The notes under the pieces were generated by a model. It did no database searches, was not told where the DNA came from, and saw only the letters and a list, made by a program, of their open reading frames with translations. Shown one piece after another: positions 32,923-42,380 of a stretch of 50,455 bases of DNA. Position numbers and translations under genes: made by a program. The stretch spans positions 1 to 50,455 of the forward strand of contig JBBDSJ010000029.1 in the NCBI GenBank assembly GCA_040905025.1, given 5' to 3'. Origin of the DNA: JBBDSJ01 sp040905025 (GTDB lineage Bacteria > Pseudomonadota > Gammaproteobacteria > Methylohalomonadales > Methylohalomonadaceae). How positions within the stretch are numbered: the first letter of the stretch is position 1; every line of letters begins with the position of its first letter.

Positions 32923-33399
32923 TCAGCTTAACAAGTCCAGCACCCGGCGCTCCAGATTCTTCAGATCCTTACGCAGGGTGTCTTCATCGTTAATATACAT
33001 TGCATGAATAAAAAGCATTTTACGATCATTGGAAACGTCAAGACTTAATGTACCGGGAGTCATGGTAATCAGATTTGCAAGAATAGTGATCGCGGCATCT
33101 GATTCTGCTTCCAGTGGCAACCCAATCACGCCCGGCTGCATTTTATGCGTGGGTGACAGAACCTCATAGGCAACACGCACATTCGACTTGATAATCTCAC
33201 CCATGTAAAAAAACACAAAGGCTGCAACTTGTGGAATCTTGTGCACATAGCCACTCATCTCGCCGGACATCCTGGCAATCAATGCCAGCACGAAATAACC
33301 AAATACAAAACCGGTAAACAGACCACCACCGGAAAAATCACCTGTCAGTGATATCCAGACCAGGCCCAGCATGATATTCCAGACAAACAATTTCATCAT
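32923..33399 (-). CDS. mrpE: Na+/H+ antiporter subunit MrpE
   Basis: 158 residues. The N-terminal helices (MLGLVWISLTGDFSGGGLFT, VFGYFVLALIARMSG) are followed by the MrpE core: FFYMGEIIKSNVRVAYEVLS, ITMTPGTLSLDVSNDRKMLF and IHAMYINDEDTL. It overlaps mrpD by four bases (ATGA), implying coupled translation. Confidence 0.94.
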   Translation of the reverse strand: MMKLFVWNIMLGLVWISLTGDFSGGGLFTGFVFGYFVLALIARMSGEMSGYVHKIPQVAAFVFFYMGEIIKSNVRVAYEVLSPTHKMQPGVIGLPLEAESDAAITILANLITMTPGTLSLDVSNDRKMLFIHAMYINDEDTLRKDLKNLERRVLDLLS

Positions 33400-34919
33400 T
33401 TTGCTCCCGGCGAATCACCCAGAACAGCTTCGACATACATCTGTGGATCCAGCATCTGGCCGGCAATTGCTTCAGTCAAACGATACACCGGATCAGCAGC
33501 CAACCCGATTAACAATGTCAGTAACGCCAGTATAACAACAGGCACCATCATCAGAGTAAATGAACGGGTAGACAGTCTTGCCGCACTGGCTCTGGCTTGT
33601 GCAGTAAAGTCATCAGCAACCGCCTGCCAGAATGCTGCCGACCAAATCCTGGCAACACAATAAAACGTTAGCAGTCCGGTTAATAGTGCCAGACCCACCA
33701 TGATCCAGCTTTCTGATTGTACGCCGGCCAACACAATAAGGTACTTGCCAAAGAAACCGGATAACGGCGGCGCACCGGCAAGTGACAATGCCGGCACCAG
33801 GAATACTATTGCCAACCATGGTTTGTCGCGCCACAAGCCGCCAATTTCATGCAAGCGGAAACTGCCGCAAAGAAAAAAGATAATGCCAGCAAGCAGGAAC
33901 AGGTTGGCCTTGACGATGATGTCATGAATCAGATAGAACACGCCACCTGCCAGTGATGTCGGCGTAAACAATGCCAATGCCATAATCATGTAACCAATTG
34001 CACTGATGATCAGAAATGACAGTATCCGGCGGATGTCATTGTGCCAGACTGCACCGAGCACACCACTTATCATCGTAAAGCCGGCCATAACCAGTAAAAT
34101 GTCATGTGTATAGCCGACATCATGGCTAAATAATAATGAGAAAAACCGGTAGAGTGCATACACGCCGACTTTGGTGAGCAGGCCGGCAAACAGTGCGGAC
34201 ACTGCCATTGGCGGCGTGTGATATGACGCAGGCAGCCAGAAAAACAGCGGGAATGCAGCCGATTTGATACCGAATGCCACCAGAAACAGCATCGCGATAA
34301 CTGTGACCAACCCCTGATTTTCAACTGCAGCCAGCTTGCCAACGAGATCGGCCATATTTAATGTACCGGTCACGCCGTAGGTCAGACTGACTGCTACCAG
34401 CAACAATGTAGATGACAACAGATTTAATGCAACGTACTTAACCGCACCTTCCATTTGTGCGCGCTGGCCTCCCAGAATGAGCAAGCCAAACGACGCAACC
34501 AGCAAGACTTCCACCCAGACATACAGATTGAATATATCACCGGTCAGAAAAGCGCCGCAGACGCCAGCCAGCAATAACTGCAGCAATGGATAGTGACCAA
34601 AAGTAGTGTGTGCCTTGCTGATTGATGCCAGTGAATAGATCGCAACAGCAAACCCGAGTATTGCTGTCAGCAATGTCATCGTTGCACCCAGCAAATCAGC
34701 AACCAGCACAATACCGAACGGTGCTGCCCAACTACCCAGAGCCAGCACCTGGATACCGTCAGTACGTGTAATATAGAACAATAAAATCGCTGCAATCAGC
34801 AAGCTGCCGGTGCCAATAACACCAAGCCAGCGTTGCGCAGCGTGGGATTTGTAGAAAACAAGCGAAAGTGCGCCTGCCAGAAAAGGTATCAGAACCGGTA
34901 ACGCAACTACGGCATTCAC
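33396..34919 (-). CDS. mrpD: Na+/H+ antiporter subunit MrpD
   Basis: 507 residues, about fourteen helices, homologous to complex I NuoL/M/N proton-pumping subunits. Conserved charged positions are visible in the EVLLVASFGLLILGG helix and in SAAFPLFFWLPASYHTPPMA, with LLTKVGVYALYRFFSLLF following. It starts inside mrpC (ATGA overlap) and ends inside mrpE. With MrpA it forms the ion-translocating core exchanging Na+ for H+. Confidence 0.95.
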   Translation of the reverse strand: MNAVVALPVLIPFLAGALSLVFYKSHAAQRWLGVIGTGSLLIAAILLFYITRTDGIQVLALGSWAAPFGIVLVADLLGATMTLLTAILGFAVAIYSLASISKAHTTFGHYPLLQLLLAGVCGAFLTGDIFNLYVWVEVLLVASFGLLILGGQRAQMEGAVKYVALNLLSSTLLLVAVSLTYGVTGTLNMADLVGKLAAVENQGLVTVIAMLFLVAFGIKSAAFPLFFWLPASYHTPPMAVSALFAGLLTKVGVYALYRFFSLLFSHDVGYTHDILLVMAGFTMISGVLGAVWHNDIRRILSFLIISAIGYMIMALALFTPTSLAGGVFYLIHDIIVKANLFLLAGIIFFLCGSFRLHEIGGLWRDKPWLAIVFLVPALSLAGAPPLSGFFGKYLIVLAGVQSESWIMVGLALLTGLLTFYCVARIWSAAFWQAVADDFTAQARASAARLSTRSFTLMMVPVVILALLTLLIGLAADPVYRLTEAIAGQMLDPQMYVEAVLGDSPGAK

Positions 34920-35263
34920 GTATCAGTACTCCGCATCTGATCCATGTCATCTTCCTGCACGACTTCATAGGCACGATGTATCAACACAACTGCAAAAGCG
35001 AGGACTCCGAAACTGATTACAATCGCCGTCAGAATCAATGCCTGTGGTAATGGATCGGCCCAGCCTGCAGTTGGCAGTTTTGCGCCTTCCGCGATCAATG
35101 GCGGCAAACCGCGGGTTAATCCACCTGCCGTCAGAATCAGCAGGTTGGCAGCATTACTCAGCAGGATTAGTCCGAGTACCAGCTTGACGATAGAACGCCG
35201 CAGCATCATGTAGATTGCAGTAGCAAACAGGGCGCCCACAATTACTGCCATTATCGGTTCCAT
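34916..35263 (-). CDS. mrpC: Na+/H+ antiporter subunit MrpC
   Basis: 115 residues, NuoK-like. Three helices with the diagnostic KLVLGLILLSNAANLLILTA and a cytoplasmic loop GAKLPTAGWADPLPQALILT, then AIVISFGVLAFAVVLIHRAY. It begins 5 bp after mrpB and overlaps mrpD by four bases. Confidence 0.95.
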   Translation of the reverse strand: MEPIMAVIVGALFATAIYMMLRRSIVKLVLGLILLSNAANLLILTAGGLTRGLPPLIAEGAKLPTAGWADPLPQALILTAIVISFGVLAFAVVLIHRAYEVVQEDDMDQMRSTDT

Positions 35264-35268
35264 ATCAG

Positions 35269-35697
35269 TTATTGCTCCGCTTCATCCAGCGCCAGAATGA
35301 TAGTCATGACAGCGCCAAGCACGACCAGATACACGCCAATATCAAAAATCAGGGGTGTGGATAACTTGACTTCACCGATCAACGGTAACTGCACAGGCCA
35401 CCATATAGATGTAAAAAAATCTTCGCCAAATGCGAGCGGAATAATGCCGCTGATCACAGCTGCCAACAGCCCTGCGCCCAATAGCATTCTGGGATCGACA
35501 CTCATAAGAATACGTGTACGTGCCGCATCAAAGGCAAACAGATATAAAGAGAATCCTACTGCTGCAATCAGACCGGCAATAAAACCGCCACCTGGCTCGT
35601 TGTGGCCACGCAACAATACAAACACGGAAAACAGCAGCAATAGTGGCAACAGAAAACGCGCTGCTGTACGCAATATTAGTGAGCCCATTACGACCAT
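35269..35697 (-). CDS. mrpB: Na+/H+ antiporter subunit MrpB
   Basis: 142 residues from ATG 35697; a further upstream ATG (35739) would overlap mrpA by 35 bp and adds a basic non-family stretch, and an ATG at 35688 is also possible. Typical MrpB features: SLILRTAARFLLPLLLLFSV, LRGHNEPGGGFIAGLIAAVG, and FDIGVYLVVLGAVMTIILAL near the end. It sits 7 bp after mrpA. Confidence 0.93.
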   Translation of the reverse strand: MVVMGSLILRTAARFLLPLLLLFSVFVLLRGHNEPGGGFIAGLIAAVGFSLYLFAFDAARTRILMSVDPRMLLGAGLLAAVISGIIPLAFGEDFFTSIWWPVQLPLIGEVKLSTPLIFDIGVYLVVLGAVMTIILALDEAEQ

Positions 35698-35704
35698 TGT
35701 TGTA

Positions 35705-38017
35705 TCACTCTTTGTTGTCCTCGATATTGTCTTCGGCACGCAAACGAATCATGGCATAAACACCGACCGCAGCCATGCCAACCACAAATATCTCGCCAAG
35801 CGTATCAAGTGCACGGAAGTCAACCAAGATGACGTTGACGATATTGCGTCCATAGGCCTGGGTGTAACTCCAGGCAACGAGTTGATCAGAAATCTTGTCA
35901 ACAACTGTGACATCATTTACCGCCAACAACAGCAGCGTCATCATGCCACCAAACGCAATAGCAACTATTGCATCACGTACCCGTGCGGCAGGACTCGACA
36001 ACGCGAGAAAACTTGGCAGTTTGAACAACACCAGCACCAGTAGAATAACCGTCAGCGTCTCAACCATAATTTGTGTCATACCGACATCCGGCGCGCTGAA
36101 GAACAGATACATAATCGCTACGCCAAAGCCCACCATGCCCACGGTTGCAACAGCACCGAGGCGCGAATGGGTTACTGACGCGGCAATCGCACCTGCGACA
36201 ATCAGCGCCGCAACGACTGCTTCATAAAAACGAATATCCACGGAAAATGCCGGCCAACTGTTGCCGGTATAACCAAAATAGGTCCAGCCGATCAAAGCCA
36301 CCGTCGTCAGTAATATCGTGATCAGATAGTTACGCATATAGCCATTCTGCAATACGCCGGTTTGCCATTTTGCAAAGCCATGCAGTCCGGTCAACAGCTG
36401 TTCATAGCCACGTTCGGGACCAAACCGATCAATAAAAGTGAGACGCTGATAAACCGACAGTATTTGCGGCCATTGCCAGAACAGCAAGGCGCCGACACCT
36501 ACGGCAGCCACACTTAACAGTAGTGGCGTGTTAATGCCATGCCAAAGCGCCAGATCAATAGTCAGTTGTTCGCCATACACCGCAAGTACGGCGCTATCGA
36601 TCAACATCGTCGCAGGCACCGTACCAAGCATACCGAACACCAGACTCAAACCGGCCAGTACAATCGGCCCAATCAACAATGCCGGCGGTGCTTCATGCGG
36701 TGTTTTCGGTGTGGATTGTAATCTGCCGGTAAATGGCCGCAGTGCAAAGACCATCGCCATTGCCACAATCATGACGGCCGACAGCCACGCAAGCACTGTG
36801 GTAAACCAGGTTAGCATCGGTGCAGCCAGTGTGGCCTTGAACATCAATTCCTTGGCGACAAAACCAAACAACGGCGGTAAACCAGCCAATGACAATGCAG
36901 CTATACAAGCTGTTACAAACGCCACCGGCATGGATTTTCGCAAACCGCCCATTTGCGTGATGTCCTTGGTACCGGTTTCATGATCCAGCACACCGGCCAG
37001 CATGAATAACGCCGCTTTGTACAGGGCATGTGCAAGCAGAAAAACCATGGCAGCAATAATCGCGGCTTCGGTGCCAATACCGATAAGCATCGTCAGCGTA
37101 CCGAGCGCCATGATGGTGGTATAGGCCAGCACTTGTTTTGCGTTGGTACTGCGCAATGCCATGAACGAGCCGGTAAACATGGTCAAGGCGCCGAAAATCC
37201 CCAGACTGTATAACCAGAGTTCAGTACCGCCGAGCCCCGGATTCAGCCGCGCCATTAGATAAACACCGGCCTTGACCATTGTTGCAGAGTGCAGGAATGC
37301 TGATACCGGTGTCGGCGCTGCCATGGCATTTGGCAACCAGAAATGAAACGGCACCTGCGCTGACTTGGTAAAACAACCAAGCAGAATCAGCACCAGCATG
37401 CCGGTATAGAGCGGATACTCACGCAACACATCACCCTGGCCAAGCAGTTCCGACAATTCGAAACTGCCACCGGCGTTGCCCAATAAAATCAGGCCAACCA
37501 GCAAAGCCAGACCACCGCCGACTGTGACCAGCAAGCCCTGCAAGGCATTCCAGCGTGATTTTTTATCCTCATGGTAAAAACCGATCAACAAATATGATGT
37601 GACGCTGGTCAGTTCCCAGAATACGAACAGCCCGATGAGATTATTCGATAGCACCACACCCAGCATTGCGGCCATAAAACTCAGTAATATGGCATAAAAG
37701 CGCGGCAATAACGGATGACCATGCAAGTAGCCGCCACTATAAATGACAATAAATGTGCCGATACCACTGATCAGTAATGCGAACAGCAGGCTTAAGCCGT
37801 CAATCAGAAAGGAAAGGTTGATGTCCAGCGCAGGCACCCAGTCGTAATGCACAACGACAGCGCCCTGGGCAGAGACAACAGGTATCCAGCCGATGAAGTA
37901 AACAAACAGCGAGGCAGGCAGCAAAGCCAGTATCCAGCCGGCCTTGTCACCTATTGATCGGCTCAGCCACGGTGCGAATGCCGCCAGGATGAAGCCAGAC
38001 AGAACTGCCAATAGCAT
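35705..38017 (-). CDS. mrpA: Na+/H+ antiporter subunit MrpA
   Basis: 770 residues, about twenty helices. The N-terminal two thirds is NuoL-like, with FWELTSVTSYLLIGFYHEDK carrying the conserved Glu, VPFHFWLPNAMAAPTPVSAF and FLHSATMVKAGVYLMARLNP carrying the conserved Lys. The C-terminal part holds the extra MrpA domain (VATVGMVGFGVAIMYLFFSA, ILVDFRALDTLGEIFVVGMA). First gene of the seven-gene mrp operon. The complex exports Na+ in exchange for H+, giving salt and alkaline-pH tolerance. The start ATG 38017 is the first in the frame. No regulator is seen in the 287-bp upstream gap. Confidence 0.95.
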   Translation of the reverse strand: MLLAVLSGFILAAFAPWLSRSIGDKAGWILALLPASLFVYFIGWIPVVSAQGAVVVHYDWVPALDINLSFLIDGLSLLFALLISGIGTFIVIYSGGYLHGHPLLPRFYAILLSFMAAMLGVVLSNNLIGLFVFWELTSVTSYLLIGFYHEDKKSRWNALQGLLVTVGGGLALLVGLILLGNAGGSFELSELLGQGDVLREYPLYTGMLVLILLGCFTKSAQVPFHFWLPNAMAAPTPVSAFLHSATMVKAGVYLMARLNPGLGGTELWLYSLGIFGALTMFTGSFMALRSTNAKQVLAYTTIMALGTLTMLIGIGTEAAIIAAMVFLLAHALYKAALFMLAGVLDHETGTKDITQMGGLRKSMPVAFVTACIAALSLAGLPPLFGFVAKELMFKATLAAPMLTWFTTVLAWLSAVMIVAMAMVFALRPFTGRLQSTPKTPHEAPPALLIGPIVLAGLSLVFGMLGTVPATMLIDSAVLAVYGEQLTIDLALWHGINTPLLLSVAAVGVGALLFWQWPQILSVYQRLTFIDRFGPERGYEQLLTGLHGFAKWQTGVLQNGYMRNYLITILLTTVALIGWTYFGYTGNSWPAFSVDIRFYEAVVAALIVAGAIAASVTHSRLGAVATVGMVGFGVAIMYLFFSAPDVGMTQIMVETLTVILLVLVLFKLPSFLALSSPAARVRDAIVAIAFGGMMTLLLLAVNDVTVVDKISDQLVAWSYTQAYGRNIVNVILVDFRALDTLGEIFVVGMAAVGVYAMIRLRAEDNIEDNKE

Positions 38018-38304
38018 GTGGTTATAGACGCTCCCTTTCTGCCGTTGCGATCACGGCTGATAACTGACGCAAGCAATACGGCAAAGGCATTCTTGATGGA
38101 TGACAAACCTGATATGTCAAACGGCTGGCATCGCAGGTCAAGCCAGCCAGACAGAATTGACCAAGCATTTTATGGGGACAAGAAGATAACCCAGGCGTCA
38201 CATTCAAGGCAAGTCAAATCGACTTGCAAAACTGCCGGAAGCTGCGGATTTTATTATAAAAAACATGTTACTGCAGTAATCAGGCGGGCACCTTTTAGCA
38301 GCAT

Positions 38305-39279
38305 TCAGTTGACCGGCAACCGCGGTACCGGCCGGCACATCTCAATAGCGAGTACACCCAGACGCAGCAACCGCTGCGATGAAACCACGCCTTCAGCAAA
38401 CCGCTTGCCGACGATTTCCAGCACCCCACCGCCAATCTGCGTCATTAACGCATTGCCGGCGGCATCAATACCGGCGGCCACAAACGCATTCACCAGCGTA
38501 TGCTGCACCAGTTTCAATGCCGCCAGTGATGTCGGCCGCAGCCCATAAATATCCGCGACTTTGCGTACCATCACGAAACCACGCCAGATCACAATAATCG
38601 CATCAAGTGCCGGATGCGGTGCTACCGCCACCGCCGCTGCCACTGTTAACGCCGACCGGCGGATTTCTTTTTTGGCCTGTGCATCCAGAGGCGCAAGCAC
38701 AATATCCTCAAACAATCGTTGCACTTCACCCGCTTCAGTCTGCTCGGCCGCACCCGCGGTGAATTCCATCACCAGATCCGGTTCGCGTTTATGCAAGAGT
38801 TTTAGATGCGGCTTTAATGCCTGGCGCATAGCCTCGGCATCATTGCCGGCCAGGGCTTTATCACAAGCCTGTTGTGTTGACCATGCCGTTTGTAACCGTG
38901 AAAATGCGGCCAGTTCACGCGCCAGCGCCAGTATCAGCGCCAGCAACAATGCCAGCCCAAGTCCGGCCAGCACACCACCGGCCCAGGGCTGCGCCTGCAA
39001 TGCCAGACTGATGTCACGCCACAACTGGTAGGCCAGCAATCCACCCAGCAACGACAACAATAACCAGAATACAGCACGCCAATGACCATAAGGCGCAGGA
39101 GCTTTCGGCTCCGGCATGGCGAGATCAGTCTCCGTCTCAGGCAACGGCTGTGCTGATTGCTCTACTTTTCCCGGTGTCGACCCGATGCTGTCAGCTTTTA
39201 CAGACCTGGCGCCCAGCGGTTGCGCGCCGCTATCAACACGGCCCGGCTGCCGGGGTGGCGGCTTCGGGGAATGATTCAT
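38305..39279 (-). CDS. ycjF: YcjF family membrane protein (TIGR01620/DUF697)
   Basis: 324 residues. A proline-rich cytoplasmic N-terminus (about 1-63) is followed by two helices (about 67-88 and 98-118, AVFWLLLSLLGGLLAYQLW, AGGVLAGLGLALLLALILAL) and a C-terminal DUF697 region with APHPALDAIIVIWRGFVMVR and LVQHTLVNAFVAAGIDAAGN. It overlaps ycjX by four bases, the usual YcjX-YcjF pairing, which in enterobacteria is tied to phage shock and envelope stress. Function of the pair is not settled. Confidence 0.9.
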   Translation of the reverse strand: MNHSPKPPPRQPGRVDSGAQPLGARSVKADSIGSTPGKVEQSAQPLPETETDLAMPEPKAPAPYGHWRAVFWLLLSLLGGLLAYQLWRDISLALQAQPWAGGVLAGLGLALLLALILALARELAAFSRLQTAWSTQQACDKALAGNDAEAMRQALKPHLKLLHKREPDLVMEFTAGAAEQTEAGEVQRLFEDIVLAPLDAQAKKEIRRSALTVAAAVAVAPHPALDAIIVIWRGFVMVRKVADIYGLRPTSLAALKLVQHTLVNAFVAAGIDAAGNALMTQIGGGVLEIVGKRFAEGVVSSQRLLRLGVLAIEMCRPVPRLPVN

Positions 39280-40652
39280 TGCAACACCTCACCAAGCAGA
39301 AATTCCAGCGCCCGGCCGAGATTAATCGCCGGGAAACCCTGGAGTCTGGCATCAGGATAAGCGGGTGGCTCAAAGCGCCAGTATTTGAAACTGAAACGAT
39401 CCCAGCGCGGCGGCATATCAAGCGGCAAGGCACCCGGATCCCAGAGTGCTGTTTCAACTTCACCGGCCGGCCGGCCCTGCAAAATTTCGCGCTGGGGTGG
39501 CTGTTCGGTTAACCAGTCTTCGGTCGCACGGATTGCGGCCAGATCCATGACTTCATAATCACGCATCTGGGCACGCATGCGGTTGCCTTCATCAACAGCC
39601 GTCAGCATGCCCCTGACCAGATTCACCAGATTGGCGCGATCACCACGGGTCACATGATCAGCCTTGGTAGCTGCGAACAGAACTTTTGAAGTGCGTTGAC
39701 CGGACAGCCATGCCAGCAAACTGCCCCGGCCATAACGAAATGATTTGAGTGTATCCTCCAGCGCTGTCACGGTTTCATTAAAGACATCGCGGCCCTGTTC
39801 CAGGGTTTGCAATACATCCAGTAATACGATTTGCCGATCCATCCGGGCAAAGTGATCACGATAAAACGGCTTGATGGCTTTTTGTTTGTATTGCTCATAA
39901 CGCTCACGTAGCCCGGCCTGCAACGAGCCGCTGTCCGGCCGGGCAACGCAATCCGGCAACGGTGCAAAACGCAGCATCGGCGCACCCTGAAGATTGTCTG
40001 GTCGTAACAATCGCGCCGGTTGATTGAACACCAGACCAGCGGCGGCGGCTGATGCCAGATGCCGTGCCCAGAGCGTCGCCAGCTGATCAGCAGTCTCGAC
40101 ATCAAACGGTTGCTGCGGTGACAGACTTTTGGCGAATTCAAGATATTCAACCGCATGCGGCGCCCGCGCCGGTGCACAAACCCTGTCCACCATTGCCATT
40201 GACCAGCTTTCATAATCCGTATTCAGCAACGGCAAATCGAGCAACCATTCACCCGGATAATCGACAATCTCCAGCACCACGCGATTGCCGGCCGAATGCA
40301 ACAACCCGGCCTTGTCACTCAGCCAGCGGCGTAGCCCCGGTCGCGGTCTGAATTTCAACTCAATAACAAGTTTGGAAATACCGGTGGTCGGTTCGGGCCA
40401 GTGACTGCTGTCATCCAGCAATGCATCACGCACCCGCCGGTAGGGAAATTGCGGCACATGGACTTCATCATCATCGAGGATACGGACACTCTGCAGGCGT
40501 CCCTGCTCAAGCACACTTAAACCCTGCAACGGGCCCTGGCCACGGCGTGCATGCCAATGACCCGAGTTGAGCAAGGCCTGTGCGAGCGCACCGATAAAAA
40601 CCGTTTTGCCGGCGCGGGCAAAGCCGGTTACGCCAAGACGGATGCGGGCCAT
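39276..40652 (-). CDS. ycjX: YcjX-like GTPase/ATPase (DUF463)
   Basis: 458 residues. The P-loop is GFARAGKT at 10-17. Other family stretches: LVIELKFRPRPGLRRWLSDK, VVLEIVDYPGEWLLDLPLL (Walker B/DxxG-like), FARMDRQIVLLDVLQTLEQG and LFAATKADHVTRGDRANLVN (TKxD, a G4-like motif). It is a cytoplasmic nucleotide hydrolase, first of the ycjX-ycjF unit. GTP use is known for the family in part; here it is inferred. Confidence 0.93.
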   Translation of the reverse strand: MARIRLGVTGFARAGKTVFIGALAQALLNSGHWHARRGQGPLQGLSVLEQGRLQSVRILDDDEVHVPQFPYRRVRDALLDDSSHWPEPTTGISKLVIELKFRPRPGLRRWLSDKAGLLHSAGNRVVLEIVDYPGEWLLDLPLLNTDYESWSMAMVDRVCAPARAPHAVEYLEFAKSLSPQQPFDVETADQLATLWARHLASAAAAGLVFNQPARLLRPDNLQGAPMLRFAPLPDCVARPDSGSLQAGLRERYEQYKQKAIKPFYRDHFARMDRQIVLLDVLQTLEQGRDVFNETVTALEDTLKSFRYGRGSLLAWLSGQRTSKVLFAATKADHVTRGDRANLVNLVRGMLTAVDEGNRMRAQMRDYEVMDLAAIRATEDWLTEQPPQREILQGRPAGEVETALWDPGALPLDMPPRWDRFSFKYWRFEPPAYPDARLQGFPAINLGRALEFLLGEVLQ

Positions 40653-40707
40653 AAAATTTTATGCAGGAACATTTTCAGATAAATGACACGTTGACTGTCA
40701 GCAATGT

Positions 40708-41481
40708 TCAACCACAGTTAACGCGCCGGCCTTCTTTCATCGCGCGCTCATATACAGGCATGTTTTGCGGAATACGATTCTCCGGTGCCGGATGTGATGC
40801 CAGAAACTCGGGTGGCCGTGCGCCACCGGCCGAACTCATATTGCGCCACAAGTTAACACTCTGACGCGGATCAAATCCGGCGCGTGCCATCAGGTCCAGA
40901 CCATAAACATCCGCTTCACTTTCCTGCGCACGTGAATACGGCAACAGGATACCGAGTTGCGCGCCAACACCCAGCAAACCCATCAACTGTTGTTTGGTCG
41001 CTGATTGCGGGCCGGACATGGCACCGACCAGATCCATGCCGGTCTGTGTAACAAACTGTTGCGACACACGTTCGGAATGATGTTGCGCCAGTACATGCGC
41101 AATCTCATGAGCGATGACGGCGGCAAGCTGATCCTGGTTTTTGGCAACATCAAGCAAACCGGTATGCACACCGATTTTGCCACCCGGCAATGCAAACGCA
41201 TTGGCACTGTCATCCTTGAAGATCGCGAGCTCCCATTTGATGCCACGCGCACTGGGAAGCAGATACTTGATAAGGTTGTCCGTCACACAACCAACATAGG
41301 CATCTACCTTTTTATCCTTATTGACAGGAACCTGCTGTTTCATTTCCAGAAATGCTGTAGTGCCCATTTGCTGCAACTGGGCATCAGGGATCAACAACAA
41401 CTGCTGACGGCCCGTGGGCGATGTTTCACAACCGGCCACAACGGCCACACAGACCAGAATAAGAAAAGTATAGATACGCAT
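40708..41481 (-). CDS. M48 family metalloprotease lipoprotein (LoiP-like)
   Basis: 257 residues. The lipobox VVAGC places the lipidated cysteine at 18 (CETSPTGRQQ). The zinc motif HEIAH lies in AAVIAHEIAHVLAQHHSERV with the third ligand in RAQESEADVYGLDLMARAG; SANAFALPGGKIGVHTGLLD is also standard. It ends with a Cys (RRVNCG), perhaps disulfide-bonded to Cys at about 65 in VGCVTDN. It is a single-domain outer-membrane-associated peptidase, smaller than the M48 protein at 21.9 kb. Confidence 0.9.
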   Translation of the reverse strand: MRIYTFLILVCVAVVAGCETSPTGRQQLLLIPDAQLQQMGTTAFLEMKQQVPVNKDKKVDAYVGCVTDNLIKYLLPSARGIKWELAIFKDDSANAFALPGGKIGVHTGLLDVAKNQDQLAAVIAHEIAHVLAQHHSERVSQQFVTQTGMDLVGAMSGPQSATKQQLMGLLGVGAQLGILLPYSRAQESEADVYGLDLMARAGFDPRQSVNLWRNMSSAGGARPPEFLASHPAPENRIPQNMPVYERAMKEGRRVNCG

Positions 41482-41550
41482 GTTGTTTCTCCACCAGACA
41501 GGTCAATCAGGCTCTGACGTCCAGAGCTTGCTTGACATTTAAATTACAAC

Positions 41551-42270
41551 TTATGCCGCCTGGTCAATCTTGTGCTGACGATTGACATACACTTCATCGA
41601 CGCCAAGTACCGCAACAAGTTCAAAGCCAAAGCCGCCAAGGCAGTCACGAAACGTGTAATCGAAGTAATTATTCTCGACGCTAATCGCGGTTACAGGAAT
41701 CGCATTAAAATCAATACTCCGGATGATATCGAGTTCGCCGCCTTCGGTATCTACACTGAGATAATCAATATTTTCAAAACCATACTGATGCAGGGCACTG
41801 GCAAGTGTCAGGCACTTGACGCGGATTTCCTTTTTCTCGCCACCCAGACGTTTCAGGCTTTTGTGAATACGTCGCACATGCCGGGGATCATACTTGTCTA
41901 TCAGACCGCTCAGCATTTCTGCCCGGCCACTGATATTAAGAAAACCGGCCTCACCATCGTAGTCAGTTATGCAGGCGTTTAGAGTGAAGCATTGACGCTG
42001 GCGGCGCAGCTTTGCATAAGTTTCGGGCAACGGCTCTATGGCAATACCCCGCCAACCGAGTTCCTGTTCAAGATAGCAGGTATTACTGAGTGTTACGCCA
42101 TCATTCGCGCCGATATCAACAAAAATGCCGTTACGGCGGTTTTTGAATACTGTTTCGGCGATGTAAAGATCCTGGCCATCAGAGCTGAAAAAGCCACTGA
42201 CCCCTGGCTGGATGGGCGAACAGCGGCGGTACTGACGACGGTTGAGCAAATGTTTGATTTTTCTGAGCAT
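41551..42270 (-). CDS. FkbM family SAM-dependent methyltransferase
   Basis: 239 residues. The SAM-binding motif I is FVDIGANDGVTLSNT, and RGIAIEPLPETYAKLRRQ carries the acidic end of strand 2. Later YLSVDTEGGELDIIRSIDFN and ISVENNYFDYTFRD match the FkbM family. The basic N-terminus (LRKIKHLLNRRQYRR) is not a signal. The substrate cannot be read from sequence; relatives methylate sugars of glycans. It is isolated between a peptidase gene and cydC. Confidence 0.9.
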   Translation of the reverse strand: MLRKIKHLLNRRQYRRCSPIQPGVSGFFSSDGQDLYIAETVFKNRRNGIFVDIGANDGVTLSNTCYLEQELGWRGIAIEPLPETYAKLRRQRQCFTLNACITDYDGEAGFLNISGRAEMLSGLIDKYDPRHVRRIHKSLKRLGGEKKEIRVKCLTLASALHQYGFENIDYLSVDTEGGELDIIRSIDFNAIPVTAISVENNYFDYTFRDCLGGFGFELVAVLGVDEVYVNRQHKIDQAA

Positions 42271-42380
42271 GGAATGAATTTCAGGGGTTTTGATATCGCG
42301 CCGCCATGTTAGCGCCTCGACAATGAACTGTCATGCGGCCACATAGCTGCATGGTTGTATGCATCGCGTTCAGGATCCAG